The notes under the pieces: generated by a model
What the model was told of the DNA's origin: nothing
The model's database searches: none
The model's input: the letters and a program-made list of their open reading frames with translations, nothing else
Program-made: the position numbers and the translations under genes
In this document: positions 49,608 through 57,648 of the stretch, piece after piece
Position numbering within the stretch: position 1 is the stretch's first letter
Layout of the letters: each line of letters begins with the position of its first letter
Assembly (NCBI GenBank): GCA_947627465.1
Contig: CANQWD010000006.1
Location: 42,089 to 106,088 of the forward strand
Reading direction: 5' to 3'
DNA from: an uncultured Clostridia bacterium
GTDB taxonomy: Bacteria; Bacillota; Clostridia; Oscillospirales; Ruminococcaceae
DNA length: 64,000 nucleotides

Positions 49608-50421
49608 GGAGATGCTTTCCGCGCCGATTTTGGTGCGCGCCCTGATAGTCGGGATATTGGTGTCGCTTTGCGCCGCGCTGCTCGGAGTAAGTCTTGTGCT
49701 GAAGCGTTACTCGATGATAGGCGACGGCTTGTCGCACGTCGGCTTCGGAGCGTTGGCGATAGCCGCCGTAATGAACTTAGCGCCGATGGCTGTCGCTATT
49801 CCGGTGGTGATTTTGGCGGCGTTCCTGCTGCTGCGGTTGTCCTCTAACAGCAAGATAAAGGGCGATTCCGCGATAGCGCTTATCTCAACGGGAGCATTGG
49901 CTATCGGCGTTATGGCGGTTTCAATGTCTCACGGCGTGAATATCGACCTTAACAGCTACTTGTTCGGCAGCATAGTCTCGGTAAGCGGCGGCGACGTGGT
50001 GATAAGCGTCATTCTTGCGTGCGCCGTTCTGCTTATGTTCATTTTCTTCTACACGAAGATATTCGCGATAACGTTCGACGAGAGTTTCGCGAAAGCCACG
50101 GGCATTAACGTGAATCTCTACAATATGCTGATAGCGCTTCTCACCGCCGTGACTATCGTTATCGGAATGAGACTTATGGGCAGTATGCTGATCTCCAGCC
50201 TTATTATTTTCCCCGCGCTGAGTTCAATGCGTGTTTTCAAGAGTTTCAAAAGCGTGACGATATGCTCTGCGGTCATTTCCGTTGTGACGTTCGTTATTGG
50301 AATGATCATTTCATACGCCGCCGACACTCCGTGCGGAGCTTCCATAGTCTGCGTTAACATTGCGGCGTTCGCGGGATTTTTTATCGCGGGCGCACTGCTT
50401 TCGAGAAGCAAAAAGTCTTAG
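49594..50421 (+). CDS. znuB: Zinc ABC transporter permease
   Basis: A 275-residue ABC-3 family permease with about eight transmembrane helices. LCAALLGVSLVLKRYSMIGDGLSHVGFGALAIA is the family start, and GISVSGGD-like and TFDESFAKATGINVNLYN motifs follow. ATG 49594 is nine bases after AAAGGAG. The tracked GTG 49585 overlaps this site. The stop codon TAG is formed partly by the left end of a MITE-like element, so the natural C-terminus may have been altered by its insertion. Confidence 0.93.
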   Translation: MEILKEMLSAPILVRALIVGILVSLCAALLGVSLVLKRYSMIGDGLSHVGFGALAIAAVMNLAPMAVAIPVVILAAFLLLRLSSNSKIKGDSAIALISTGALAIGVMAVSMSHGVNIDLNSYLFGSIVSVSGGDVVISVILACAVLLMFIFFYTKIFAITFDESFAKATGINVNLYNMLIALLTAVTIVIGMRLMGSMLISSLIIFPALSSMRVFKSFKSVTICSAVISVVTFVIGMIISYAADTPCGASIVCVNIAAFAGFFIAGALLSRSKKS

Positions 50422-50758
50422 AGCCTGTTTAGTATCTCAACGTGCGCAGATTACGCAGCAGATTTTTCGTCCGATGACGGCAATTTTTCGCAGGAATACT
50501 TTAGGCAACACCGCACAGAGATTGTCGTCCGATTGCGTCGCCTAATTTTTCGTCAGATTGCACAAAATCGACGAATAAGGCTGGCGCCTATGAGGAGATT
50601 TTGGGCAAAAATGACGGAAAATTTGCAAGCAAGCGGGCGGCAAAGCCCGTAGGGCAGTCTTTGTGCGGTGTTGCCTTTATGTATTTCAAGGAAAAGTGAC
50701 TAAATCGGGCGGAAAATATGCAAACGAGATACATACAAAAAAATACTGAACAAGCTCT
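50420..50758. mobile_element. MITE-like element with GAGC(C/T)TGTT(T/C)AGTAT ends, interrupted by copy B
   Basis: Left end AGAGCCTGTTTAGTAT and right end ATACTGAACAAGCTCT form inverted repeats with two mismatches. No protein is encoded. The AGGCAACACC element at 50503-50676 is inserted inside it, splitting it into 83-base and 82-base parts. The left end begins inside the znuB stop codon. With the terminator that follows it accounts for the 373-base gap. Confidence 0.7.
50503..50676. mobile_element. MITE-like element, AGGCAACACC family, copy B (nested)
   Basis: 174 bases with ends AGGCAACACCGCACA and TGTGCGGTGTTGCCT. It is almost identical in sequence and length to copy C at 59598 (about five visible differences), and shares only its ends and the GACGGAAAATTTGCAAGCAAGC region with copy A. 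Flanks read TTT/TTTA on both sides, compatible with a short target duplication. Confidence 0.88.
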
Positions 50759-50761
50759 TAA

Positions 50762-50793
50762 AAAAATTCCCCGTTCGAGACGGGGATTTTTTT
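50762..50793. terminator. Bidirectional terminator between znuB and the CPBP pair
   Basis: ATTCCCCGT, loop, ACGGGGAT with a run of A before and seven T after, so it works on both strands. The minus-strand use would end the TetR-CPBP-CPBP transcript. Confidence 0.85.
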
Positions 50794-50794
50794 A

Positions 50795-51514
50795 TTATTC
50801 TTTTTCCAATGCCGTGGGCTTTTTGCTGAGGTAAAGACCGTACACGAGTGCTATAACTACCGTTGCGCCCCAATACGCGTAACTTAACGTCATATTCTCT
50901 CTCTGCACGGCAAATTCCGAGAACACGTCGATAAGGCTGTGCGCGATTATACATATCCACAGACTGCCCGACTTGTAAAACACAAACGTAAAAATAAACC
51001 CGATTACGATTGCGAATACGATTTGTATTATGGTTTCAAGCGTCGCGTGACCCGTTAAAAGGTTGACGATGTGTCCCGCCCCGAACGTCACCGCCGAGAT
51101 GAGTATCGCGACGGGCGGTTTGTTGCTTTTCAGCAGCGCGCGGAATAAAAATCCGCGGAAGATGATCTCCTCAACGAAGCCGACAAGCGCCATCATCAGC
51201 ACCGCCCACACTTGCTCCATGCCGCTGTAAGCCATATCGACGCCGCCCCAAAGGTTGCCGGTCATAAGTATAAAAATCGGAATAAAAAACCAATATTCCG
51301 CGGCTTTTCCGCGCCATTTGCACAGCCCGTATTTTTTCTCAAGCTTATTGGACTTTATAAATATCGTGCCGAAGATCGCGAGAACGGCGAGCGCCGACGG
51401 CATTACGGGACTTGTATCGCCGAAATTGCCGCGCAGCGTTCCAATGCCGACCGCGTAAACTATTACCCAAACAAGCGCGAACCAAAGTTCGCTTTTTTCA
51501 TACAGTTTTTTCAT
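50795..51514 (-). CDS. CPBP family intramembrane glutamic protease (copy 3)
   Basis: A 239-residue polytopic CPBP protein. The active motif is EEIIFRG in GFVEEIIFRGFLFRALLK (about 111-117), with FGAGHIVNLLTG as second motif and CIIAHSLIDV as third. It is a close paralogue of the next gene, sharing the start MKKLYEK and overall order. Its start overlaps the end of the neighbouring CPBP gene by 17 bases. It is the last gene of the TetR-controlled operon. Confidence 0.87.
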   Translation of the reverse strand: MKKLYEKSELWFALVWVIVYAVGIGTLRGNFGDTSPVMPSALAVLAIFGTIFIKSNKLEKKYGLCKWRGKAAEYWFFIPIFILMTGNLWGGVDMAYSGMEQVWAVLMMALVGFVEEIIFRGFLFRALLKSNKPPVAILISAVTFGAGHIVNLLTGHATLETIIQIVFAIVIGFIFTFVFYKSGSLWICIIAHSLIDVFSEFAVQRENMTLSYAYWGATVVIALVYGLYLSKKPTALEKE

Positions 51515-52274
51515 TTCTTTCCTCGTTTCTGTCTTTTATGAATTTCTCTGTTTTGTTCGGCAGAGTTTTCAAGAGTATCAGCGTGTAAGCAATGCAGATC
51601 GCCATTCTTATCAGGAAGAACATAACTATCTGCTTTTCTGACGCGTTAGCTTGATTTGCGAACGCGCTTACCATATCGTTCACCGAGTGCGTGATAATGC
51701 ACGGGATAATACTGCCGCCGCGGTAAAACAGAGTCATAAACATAAACCCTATCGCGACAGCCCCTAACACTTGAAGCAGCGTTTCAATAAGCCGCTGACC
51801 GCTTCCGTCGAACAGGTGAAGTATATGTCCCAGCCCGAACGTCACGCTTGAAATTATTATCGCCTGCGTTACGTTGTCCTTGGCTATCGCTTTGAACAGT
51901 ATAGCTCGGAAGATAAGCTCCTCATTGATACCCACGCAAAGCATATAGGTAAGATAACATACACATTCGAGCGGCGGGAGATTAACTGCCGCACCGAAAC
52001 TCAAATTGCCGAAAGAGATCGCGATAAGAGGTATGTAGAACAAAAATCGCCAAGCCGAAAATTTCGTTTTGCATAGCCCGTATTTTTTGAAAAGTCCGTT
52101 TTGTTTCATAAATACCAACAAAATTATCGACTGCGCGAGATTGAAAACCGCATACGCCGCATAGTCAACGCCGACAGCCTTGTTGAGAGCGGGCGAGGAC
52201 ATTTGCAATATGCAATACACCACTATGCAAACGATCGCGAACGTCATTTCATTCTTTTCGTAAAGTTTTTTCAT
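51498..52274 (-). CDS. CPBP family intramembrane glutamic protease (copy 4)
   Basis: A 258-residue polytopic CPBP protein. The active motif is EELIFRA (in CVGINEELIFRAILFKAIAK), then FGLGHILHLFDG and CIITHSVNDMV. Here the usual EExxxRG reads EExxxRA. The start is ATG 52274, seven bases after GAGGAGG. The tracked start 52355 lies inside the TetR gene. It overlaps TetR by 26 bases and its paralogue by 17. The pair looks like a tandem duplication. Confidence 0.86.
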   Translation of the reverse strand: MKKLYEKNEMTFAIVCIVVYCILQMSSPALNKAVGVDYAAYAVFNLAQSIILLVFMKQNGLFKKYGLCKTKFSAWRFLFYIPLIAISFGNLSFGAAVNLPPLECVCYLTYMLCVGINEELIFRAILFKAIAKDNVTQAIIISSVTFGLGHILHLFDGSGQRLIETLLQVLGAVAIGFMFMTLFYRGGSIIPCIITHSVNDMVSAFANQANASEKQIVMFFLIRMAICIAYTLILLKTLPNKTEKFIKDRNEERNEKTV

Positions 52275-52836
52275 TTTCCTCCTCCCGCAATACCAGCATG
52301 GCGCCATTATAAGCGCGTTCAAGATCTTTCGCGACGGTTTTCTCGTCGTATTCAAGCGAGTTGTTCGCGATAATGCTGGCGTAGCCGTGCGCGAACAGCG
52401 CGATTGTTACGAACACTTCCTTCGTCTGTTCAACAGACGTTTCCATTGCGCCGCTCATCATCTCCAGAACGGGCGCAAGCTCCGGGCTGTCTATCATTTC
52501 CAAAAGATTGTTCTCCACCGCGTACCCCGACTGAAACAGCAGACGAAACAGGTTAGGCTCGCGTATCGCAAATCGGATATAGTTCAACCCGATACCAAGC
52601 ATAATTTCTTCGGGATTTTCGATATTCATCAGATACTCCGTGTGAAATTCGTCCGTTTTTTGATAAACGGCGCGCTTCAGCTCCTCAATAGTTGTGAAAT
52701 GATACATCACCGGCTGCGTAGAGCAGTTCAGCTTTTCGGCGACGGTTCGCGCGTTGACGTTTTCAATACCCTCAGCTCTTGCTACTTCAAACGCCGCGTC
52801 AACTATCATTTCTCGTGTGATTTTTGCTTTTGGCAA
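52249..52836 (-). CDS. TetR/AcrR family transcriptional regulator
   Basis: A 195-residue TetR repressor. The helix-turn-helix is in IVDAAFEVARAEGIENVNARTVAEKLNCSTQPVMYHFTTIEELKRAVY (about 11-58). The C-terminal ligand-binding domain is helical (NYIRFAIREPNLFRLLFQSGY is typical of the TetR_C WHG-like group). The start is TTG 52836, six bases after GGGGAG. It leads the operon with two CPBP proteases and presumably represses it through the GTTATATAAC repeats. Confidence 0.9.
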   Translation of the reverse strand: MPKAKITREMIVDAAFEVARAEGIENVNARTVAEKLNCSTQPVMYHFTTIEELKRAVYQKTDEFHTEYLMNIENPEEIMLGIGLNYIRFAIREPNLFRLLFQSGYAVENNLLEMIDSPELAPVLEMMSGAMETSVEQTKEVFVTIALFAHGYASIIANNSLEYDEKTVAKDLERAYNGAMLVLREEENEKTLRKE

Positions 52837-52862
52837 TTAAATCTCCCCTTATTATAACATAA

Positions 52863-52919
52863 GTTATATAACGCTTGTTATATAATTTGAATTATAATAG
52901 TTTTTTCTCGTTTTGTCAA
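52863..52919 (-). promoter_or_regulatory. tetR promoter with two palindromic operator repeats
   Basis: Minus-strand TTGACA (52919-52914), 17 bases, TATAAT (52896-52891), a perfect consensus. Immediately downstream, around the transcript start, are GTTATATAAT (52877-52886) and the palindrome GTTATATAAC (52863-52872), spaced 14 bases apart. This arrangement suits two TetR dimers and suggests autorepression. Confidence 0.78.
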
Positions 52920-52962
52920 TATGTTTTATCACATTTCACATAATTTTCACATTATTGTGGAT

Positions 52963-52988
52963 AAAAAAATCCCCGCGCGAGGGCGGGG
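52963..52988 (-). terminator. Terminator of cls
   Basis: On the minus strand CCCCGC, loop, GCGGGG is followed by ATTTTTTTAT. Confidence 0.82.
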
Positions 52989-53003
52989 AAGTGATTTTGC
53001 TAT

Positions 53004-54581
53004 TCACATAAGCGGCGCGAACAGCCGAAGTATCGACCGTCCGAGCCTTCTAAACGGATTGACTTTCAGACAGTCGTCGTAGGTTATTTCGCGGCAGCTT
53101 TCAAGGGTCTTTAAAAAATCTTCTTTAACATCGAGAATGCAGTCTGTTTTGTACATATAAGTACCGCATTCAAAGTGGAGATAGAGGCTGCGATAATCAA
53201 GATTTATAGTGCCTACAACGGCGGTCTTGTCGTCGGAGACAAAGTTTTTCGCGTGAATAAATCCGGGGTTATATTCAAAAATACGAACCTTGCCTTTGGT
53301 GAGGTTTTTGTAATAAGAGCGCGTCACCGCGTGAACGTACCACTTATCGGGAACGTGCGGCGTAATAATGCGCACGTCGACGCCGCTTTTAGCCGCGAGA
53401 GTAAGCGCGGATTCGATCTCGTTGGTGATGATCAAATACGGCGTTGTAATGTAAACATAATCAGTGGCGTTATTTATAATGCTGATATAAGTGTTCTCGC
53501 CAACGGACTCCTTGTCAAGAGGACTGTCCGTGTATGGGATAACCAAGCCGTGCGCGTTTGCGTTATCGAGAATATCATGCTCTTGAGGCATATACAGGTC
53601 GTAGCTTTGAGGTTTGGTGTTAGTGATGTAGTTCCACATAGTGAGGAACATCATCGTAAAGCTCCAGACGGCCTCGCCCTTTATCATCACTGCGGAATCT
53701 TTCCAATAGTCGCCGTGTTTTTTTATGACATTGATATATTCATCGGCGAGATTTACTCCTCCGTTGAACGCCGTGTGCCCGTCAATCACAAGGATCTTCC
53801 GGTGATCGCGGTTGTTCATGCGCGCGACCCAAAACGGATGAAATTTGTTGAACGAGCGGCATTTTATTCCGCGCTTTTCCATTTGGTCGTAATATTGGTA
53901 GGGGAGAGTGCGCAGACAGCCTATGTCGTCGTAAACCATTCTCACATCCACACCGTCCTTGACTTTGCGTTCAAGAATATCAAGAATTGTGTTCCACATC
54001 ACGCCCTCTTGAATAATGAAGTATTCAAGAAAAATGAACCGTTCCGCTTTTTCGAGTTCTCGACATATCGCTTCAAATTTAGCCTCGCCGCTCTCAAAAT
54101 AAGTGATGTTTGAGTTTGAGTAAACGGGATATCCTCCGAAATTATACAGATAATTCGCTTGCTTTGCGACTTCTTTCAGCTCGACATCACCGCTGTTTTC
54201 CAGCCGTTCGATCACTTCCTTTTTTTGAGGTAAAAGCAGGTGTTCTTCCTCGTTAAATTGATTCATACGCTGCCGCAGCTTTTCGCCCGAGTTGCCGTTG
54301 CCAAAGCAGACGTACAGCATTACGCCAACGATCGGTACAGTTAGTATCAGCAAGATCCACGAGATCTTGTAGCTCGGGTGCTTGTCCGAGTTGATTATTA
54401 TAAACGCGATAAGAATAGCCGCCGTTTCAAAGATCCAGTAAGAATAAGAAAAAGCGGTGCCAAATGACCAAAACAGCCACACAAGATAACTCAACTGAAT
54501 TATCACACCAAGAACGCAAATAACAGTGCGGTTGAATATTCGTTTTATTGTTCTTACCAGTTTTGAGATAAACATCTTCAT
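53004..54581 (-). CDS. cls: Cardiolipin synthase
   Basis: A 525-residue phospholipase-D family enzyme that joins two phosphatidylglycerols to cardiolipin. Two N-terminal transmembrane helices (about 22-42 and 47-63, plus a third about 74-92) precede the catalytic region. The two HKD motifs are visible as NRDHRKILVIDGHTAFNGGVN and FIHAKNFVSDDKTAVVGTINLDYRS. Length is usual for Firmicute Cls. It is transcribed alone with its own terminator, and ATG 54581 is preceded by AAAGGA at a rather long distance. Confidence 0.94.
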   Translation of the reverse strand: MKMFISKLVRTIKRIFNRTVICVLGVIIQLSYLVWLFWSFGTAFSYSYWIFETAAILIAFIIINSDKHPSYKISWILLILTVPIVGVMLYVCFGNGNSGEKLRQRMNQFNEEEHLLLPQKKEVIERLENSGDVELKEVAKQANYLYNFGGYPVYSNSNITYFESGEAKFEAICRELEKAERFIFLEYFIIQEGVMWNTILDILERKVKDGVDVRMVYDDIGCLRTLPYQYYDQMEKRGIKCRSFNKFHPFWVARMNNRDHRKILVIDGHTAFNGGVNLADEYINVIKKHGDYWKDSAVMIKGEAVWSFTMMFLTMWNYITNTKPQSYDLYMPQEHDILDNANAHGLVIPYTDSPLDKESVGENTYISIINNATDYVYITTPYLIITNEIESALTLAAKSGVDVRIITPHVPDKWYVHAVTRSYYKNLTKGKVRIFEYNPGFIHAKNFVSDDKTAVVGTINLDYRSLYLHFECGTYMYKTDCILDVKEDFLKTLESCREITYDDCLKVNPFRRLGRSILRLFAPLM

Positions 54582-54650
54582 AAATTTCTATATCCTTTTA
54601 TTTGCTGTAATAACATTAAACCTGTTATTCCGATAGCCGCCAAAAAATCA

Positions 54651-54677
54651 AAAGGGGCGGAGTATACCGTCCCTTTT
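54651..54677 (-). terminator. Terminator of the spore/division cluster
   Basis: On the minus strand AAAAGGGACGG, loop, CCGCCCCTTTT is followed by GATTTTTTGG. It lies just after divIC. Confidence 0.7.
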
Positions 54678-54701
54678 GCGGATAGTTAAAAATAAAGGCG
54701 T

Positions 54702-55031
54702 TTAGTTTCCTGCGGGAATAACATAAAAAATTCTCTCATCGGGATTGGCGTAATCTAATTTGTCTCGGGCAATGTCCTCAATATATTCTTCAAGGTTCTT
54801 ATCGTTTTCAAGATAGCCCGTGATCCGCTCGTTTTTGGATTTCATAGCCGCCGTCTGTTCGGTAAGCTCCGCGAGCTTTTGATTGTTATTGCGTATCTGA
54901 ATGTTATCGGAGATAACAGTATATCCCACAAAAACCACAGATACAATTATTGCGGCAAAGGCAAGAAGCTTTATCAACCCATGACCTTTAGTATCCTCTT
55001 GAACCTTTTCTGACTTTCGCTTTGATAACAT
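54702..55031 (-). CDS. divIC: Septum formation initiator DivIC/FtsB-like
   Basis: A 109-residue bitopic membrane protein. A basic N-terminus is followed by one transmembrane helix (about 24-45, LIKLLAFAAIIVSVVFVGYTV) and an extracellular coiled coil (NQKLAELTEQTAAMKSKNERITGYLE). The end, YIEDIARDKLDYANPDERIFYVIP, is the DivIC/FtsB signature. DivIC works with FtsL and DivIB in the divisome. The start is ATG 55031. It overlaps yabQ by 44 bases, an unusually long overlap that suggests tight coupling. Gene order yabP-yabQ-divIC is as in Bacillus. Confidence 0.9.
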   Translation of the reverse strand: MLSKRKSEKVQEDTKGHGLIKLLAFAAIIVSVVFVGYTVISDNIQIRNNNQKLAELTEQTAAMKSKNERITGYLENDKNLEEYIEDIARDKLDYANPDERIFYVIPAGN

Positions 55032-55539
55032 GAGTATTTTCCCCCTCCCCATGCATTATATCTCTTTTATTATTATACACCATTGTTGGGGGTGTTTGCA
55101 AGTGTTCATTGCGCTTTTTTGTAAGTTTATCGTAATATTTGTGAGTTTTGTCAAAAAATCCCTTAAAAATATGTGAAATATTAACACAAACATGCTTAAA
55201 CAATGCCGCAATCTTACTGAAAAGCTTTCCGAGCGTATTTCTCCATACAATGGCGGCAGCGCTTTCAAGCACGTTAAACAGCCGCCCGAGCGTCACAATA
55301 TAAGTAAAAACGCCTGCACCGAAGCCTATTACGGTGTAGATCCGCACGTAATTACCGAGAAATTCGGAAAGTTTGCATACCGCCATAGCCGCGAGTATAA
55401 AAAACGCCGCGTCGCATATAAAAACGGCAGCGCGAAACCGCAGCACAAGCCGAATTATACGCAGAGCTTCATAGACAAGTCCAAAAATAAGTCCCGCGAA
55501 AAACGCGATCATAAAGCAATCGGGAATAGAAACGTTCAT
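54988..55539 (-). CDS. yabQ: Spore cortex biosynthesis protein YabQ
   Basis: A 183-residue YabQ-family membrane protein with about four helices in the N-terminal 105 residues (CFMIAFFAGLIFGLVYEALRIIR is the conserved start). A basic coil and a non-conserved tail follow. In Bacillus YabQ localises to the outer forespore membrane and is needed for cortex formation. Neighbours YabP, YabO and DivIC match. ATG 55539 has AGGAG upstream. Its tail overlaps divIC. Confidence 0.88.
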   Translation of the reverse strand: MNVSIPDCFMIAFFAGLIFGLVYEALRIIRLVLRFRAAVFICDAAFFILAAMAVCKLSEFLGNYVRIYTVIGFGAGVFTYIVTLGRLFNVLESAAAIVWRNTLGKLFSKIAALFKHVCVNISHIFKGFFDKTHKYYDKLTKKRNEHLQTPPTMVYNNKRDIMHGEGENTHVIKAKVRKGSRGY

Positions 55540-55593
55540 TTTTGATTCTCCTAAGCTGAAAACATCTGAAAAGCCTTTTTACGGCAGCCGAAA

Positions 55594-55866
55594 TTATCTG
55601 AAAAGTTTTTTAACGGGACCGTCCATAACGCTGTGGCGGCTGTAAACTATTGAGTTCACACAGCCCGTCATTGAAAGGTCGCCGCTTTCCGCGTCAAGAT
55701 CGCCTATGTGCAGATCTTCGCCTTTTATGACCAGTTCGCCCATTACAGTGCTTAATACTATTCTGTTTTCGGAGAACGCGTCGATGTCCTTAACTCCCGA
55801 TATTCGCATTGACTTGCGGTTTTCCATTATGATATTGTGCGGCATATTCACCTTTTGGCTTTGCAT
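55594..55866 (-). CDS. yabP: Sporulation protein YabP
   Basis: A 90-residue YabP-family protein. PHNIIMENRKSMRISGVKDIDAFSENRIVLSTVMGELVIKGEDLHIGDLDAESGDLSMTG is the family core. YabP is needed for the spore coat or cortex in Bacillus and is part of the YabP/YqfC family. ATG 55866 follows AAGGGGGA. The tracked start 55911 is upstream of that site. It is transcribed with yabQ and divIC. Confidence 0.93.
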   Translation of the reverse strand: MQSQKVNMPHNIIMENRKSMRISGVKDIDAFSENRIVLSTVMGELVIKGEDLHIGDLDAESGDLSMTGCVNSIVYSRHSVMDGPVKKLFR

Positions 55867-55925
55867 AAAAAATCCCCCTTGGCATACGTTCTTTTTAAGA
55901 ATATATGTCAAATAGGGGGAGAATA

Positions 55926-56162
55926 TTACACTACCTCGTAGAGCGCGGCGGCATCTTCTTTTTTTGTGAACTCGCGAACCTCGAGCACACGAACCTTAAG
56001 CGGTTTTCCGATCAGTATTTCTATAATGTCACCTGTTTTAACCTCGTATGAGGCGCGAGCAGCCTTTCCGTTTACGATAACTTTTTCGGCGTCGCAGGCT
56101 TCGTTAGCGACAGTTCTGCGCTTTATCAGGCGCGATACCTTTAAAAACTTGTCTAATCTCAT
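55926..56162 (-). CDS. rqcP: S4-domain RNA-binding protein YabO/RqcP
   Basis: A 78-residue protein that is essentially one S4 domain: MRLDKFLKVSRLIKRRTVANEACDAEKVIVNGKAARASYEVKTGDIIEI. It belongs to the Hsp15-like YabO family. In Bacillus the protein (RqcP) binds stalled 50S subunits and helps C-terminal tailing in ribosome quality control. It lies in the usual yab cluster and is preceded by the HU terminator, yet its start follows directly. Confidence 0.93.
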   Translation of the reverse strand: MRLDKFLKVSRLIKRRTVANEACDAEKVIVNGKAARASYEVKTGDIIEILIGKPLKVRVLEVREFTKKEDAAALYEVV

Positions 56163-56188
56163 ATTAACCTCGCTTCAAAAATATAAAC

Positions 56189-56214
56189 AAACGGCGGGGT
56201 CGCCCCCGCCGTTT
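56189..56214 (-). terminator. Terminator of hup
   Basis: AAACGGCGGGG, loop, CCCCGCCGTTT. On the minus strand it is followed by TGTTTATATTTTT. It may reduce read-through into yabO. Confidence 0.75.
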
Positions 56215-56251
56215 AAGTCCGGACTAATGTTAAAAAGCTTAGCAAAAGCAA

Positions 56252-56539
56252 TTACTTCTTGCTTACAGCATCCTTAAGCGCTCTGCCTGCCTTGAACGCG
56301 GGAACTTTTGTAGCCGCGATCTTGATCGGCTTCTTGGTGCGAGGGTTGATACCCTTTCTTGCTGCGCGCTCACGAACCTCAAAAGTGCCAAAGCCTACCA
56401 GCTGGATAGACTCGCCCTTTGCGAGAGTTTCGGTAATAGTTTCGATAACTGCCTTAACAGTAGACTCAGCAAGCTTCTTGGTGAGCTTTTCGTCGTCTAC
56501 TTTCTTAGCAACTGCATCTACTAATTCTGCCTTTGTCAT
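56252..56539 (-). CDS. hup: HU-family DNA-binding protein
   Basis: A 95-residue HU nucleoid protein. [42 protein letters not shown] and [11 protein letters not shown] are diagnostic, including the Pro-containing beta-arm that intercalates into DNA. It binds and bends DNA without sequence specificity. It has a strong TTTGGAGGT ribosome binding site and codon use like a highly expressed gene. It stands between mazG and yabO. Confidence 0.97.
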   Translation of the reverse strand: MTKAELVDAVAKKVDDEKLTKKLAESTVKAVIETITETLAKGESIQLVGFGTFEVRERAARKGINPRTKKPIKIAATKVPAFKAGRALKDAVSKK

Positions 56540-56596
56540 GTTGTAAAACCTCCAAAAAATATATAATAACGGTAAACTCCAACGGAACTCCGTGGT

Positions 56597-57448
56597 TTAC
56601 ATACCGCTAATGACTTTATAAGCCGCTCGGCTTAATTCGTCACTTGAGAGCTTGTCCAACGTGCCGCCCTGATTGACGACCTCGTTTTCGACAGCCCTAA
56701 ATGCCATTATAAACCGATTTGTTGAATATGTCAAGGCTTTTTCGCCGTCATTCTTTAAAATTCTGTTTAAATTACAAAAACTTAACAATATTTCCCCCAA
56801 TATATGTTGATTTTGTGCAAAATCCTCAGACTTTTCCCCCTTGTCCTCGGCTGCTTTTAATGGCTCTTGCTGCGATATACGGCGACAAAGCTCGTCGAGA
56901 TCCGCTTTTATTTTTTCTATACAGTCCTCGGCGCTGTTTATCGGAAGACCCGCACGTGCCGCGCGCTTGCAAACCTTTTCGCCCCTAAGCAGGGCGGGGA
57001 AGGTTTTGGGCACGCTTTCCAGCGTTTCCGTATATGTTTCTTGTTGTTTGGACGCTTTCTTCAGCGCGTCCCAGTTCTTCAAAACCTCGTCCTCGGTATC
57101 GGCTTGTATTTTTTTATCGCCCTCGCCAAAGACGTGCGGATGTCTGTAAATCAGCTTTTGGCAGATATCGTTGCAAACATCTTCAAAGTCAAAGTGCTTT
57201 TGCTCGGATTCTATCTGCGCGTGAAAGATGACCTGCATCAACAGATCCCCGAGTTCTTCTTTTAATATTTCGGGGCTGTTTTGATCTATTCCCTCACACA
57301 CTTCATAACATTCCTCGATAAGATCGGTGCGTATGCTTTCATGCGTTTGAACCTTATCCCAAGGACATCCGTTTTCCGAGCGCAGAATTTCCATAATCTT
57401 CAGCAGATCGTTAATTCCGTATCGGTTTTTGAATTCAAAATCCAACAC
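56597..57448 (-). CDS. mazG: MazG nucleoside triphosphate pyrophosphohydrolase
   Basis: A 283-residue MazG. It hydrolyses noncanonical or excess NTPs to NMP and pyrophosphate. The first domain shows ENGCPWDKVQTHESIRTDLIEECYEVCEGID with the EExxE metal site, then EELGDLLMQVIFHAQI with E-D, and YRHPHVFG. The second domain (about 150-280) is degenerate with an inserted region (EPLKAAEDKGEKSED). The Bacillus homologue YabN also carries an N-terminal methylase domain, which is absent here. GTG start at 57448 follows GGGAGG. Confidence 0.95.
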   Translation of the reverse strand: MLDFEFKNRYGINDLLKIMEILRSENGCPWDKVQTHESIRTDLIEECYEVCEGIDQNSPEILKEELGDLLMQVIFHAQIESEQKHFDFEDVCNDICQKLIYRHPHVFGEGDKKIQADTEDEVLKNWDALKKASKQQETYTETLESVPKTFPALLRGEKVCKRAARAGLPINSAEDCIEKIKADLDELCRRISQQEPLKAAEDKGEKSEDFAQNQHILGEILLSFCNLNRILKNDGEKALTYSTNRFIMAFRAVENEVVNQGGTLDKLSSDELSRAAYKVISGM

Positions 57449-57648
57449 TGTTCAACCTCCCTAAATATGAATCTGCAATACTATTTTAACGCATTTTTCT
57501 CGGTTTTGCAAGGGGTTTTTAAATATTTTCTCTTTTTTTTCGCTTTATTATGCCGTTTGTACGAAAATGCACTATCAAAATCAGTAATATTGCATAAAAA
57601 ATTTGAAGTTAAATTGTTGAAAAGTCTATTTTTTTTGCAAACTTGGCG

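Noticed and set aside
53175-54113. 312-residue plus-strand ORF opposite cls
   Set aside because: Shadow of cardiolipin synthase. The HKD motifs are on the minus strand.
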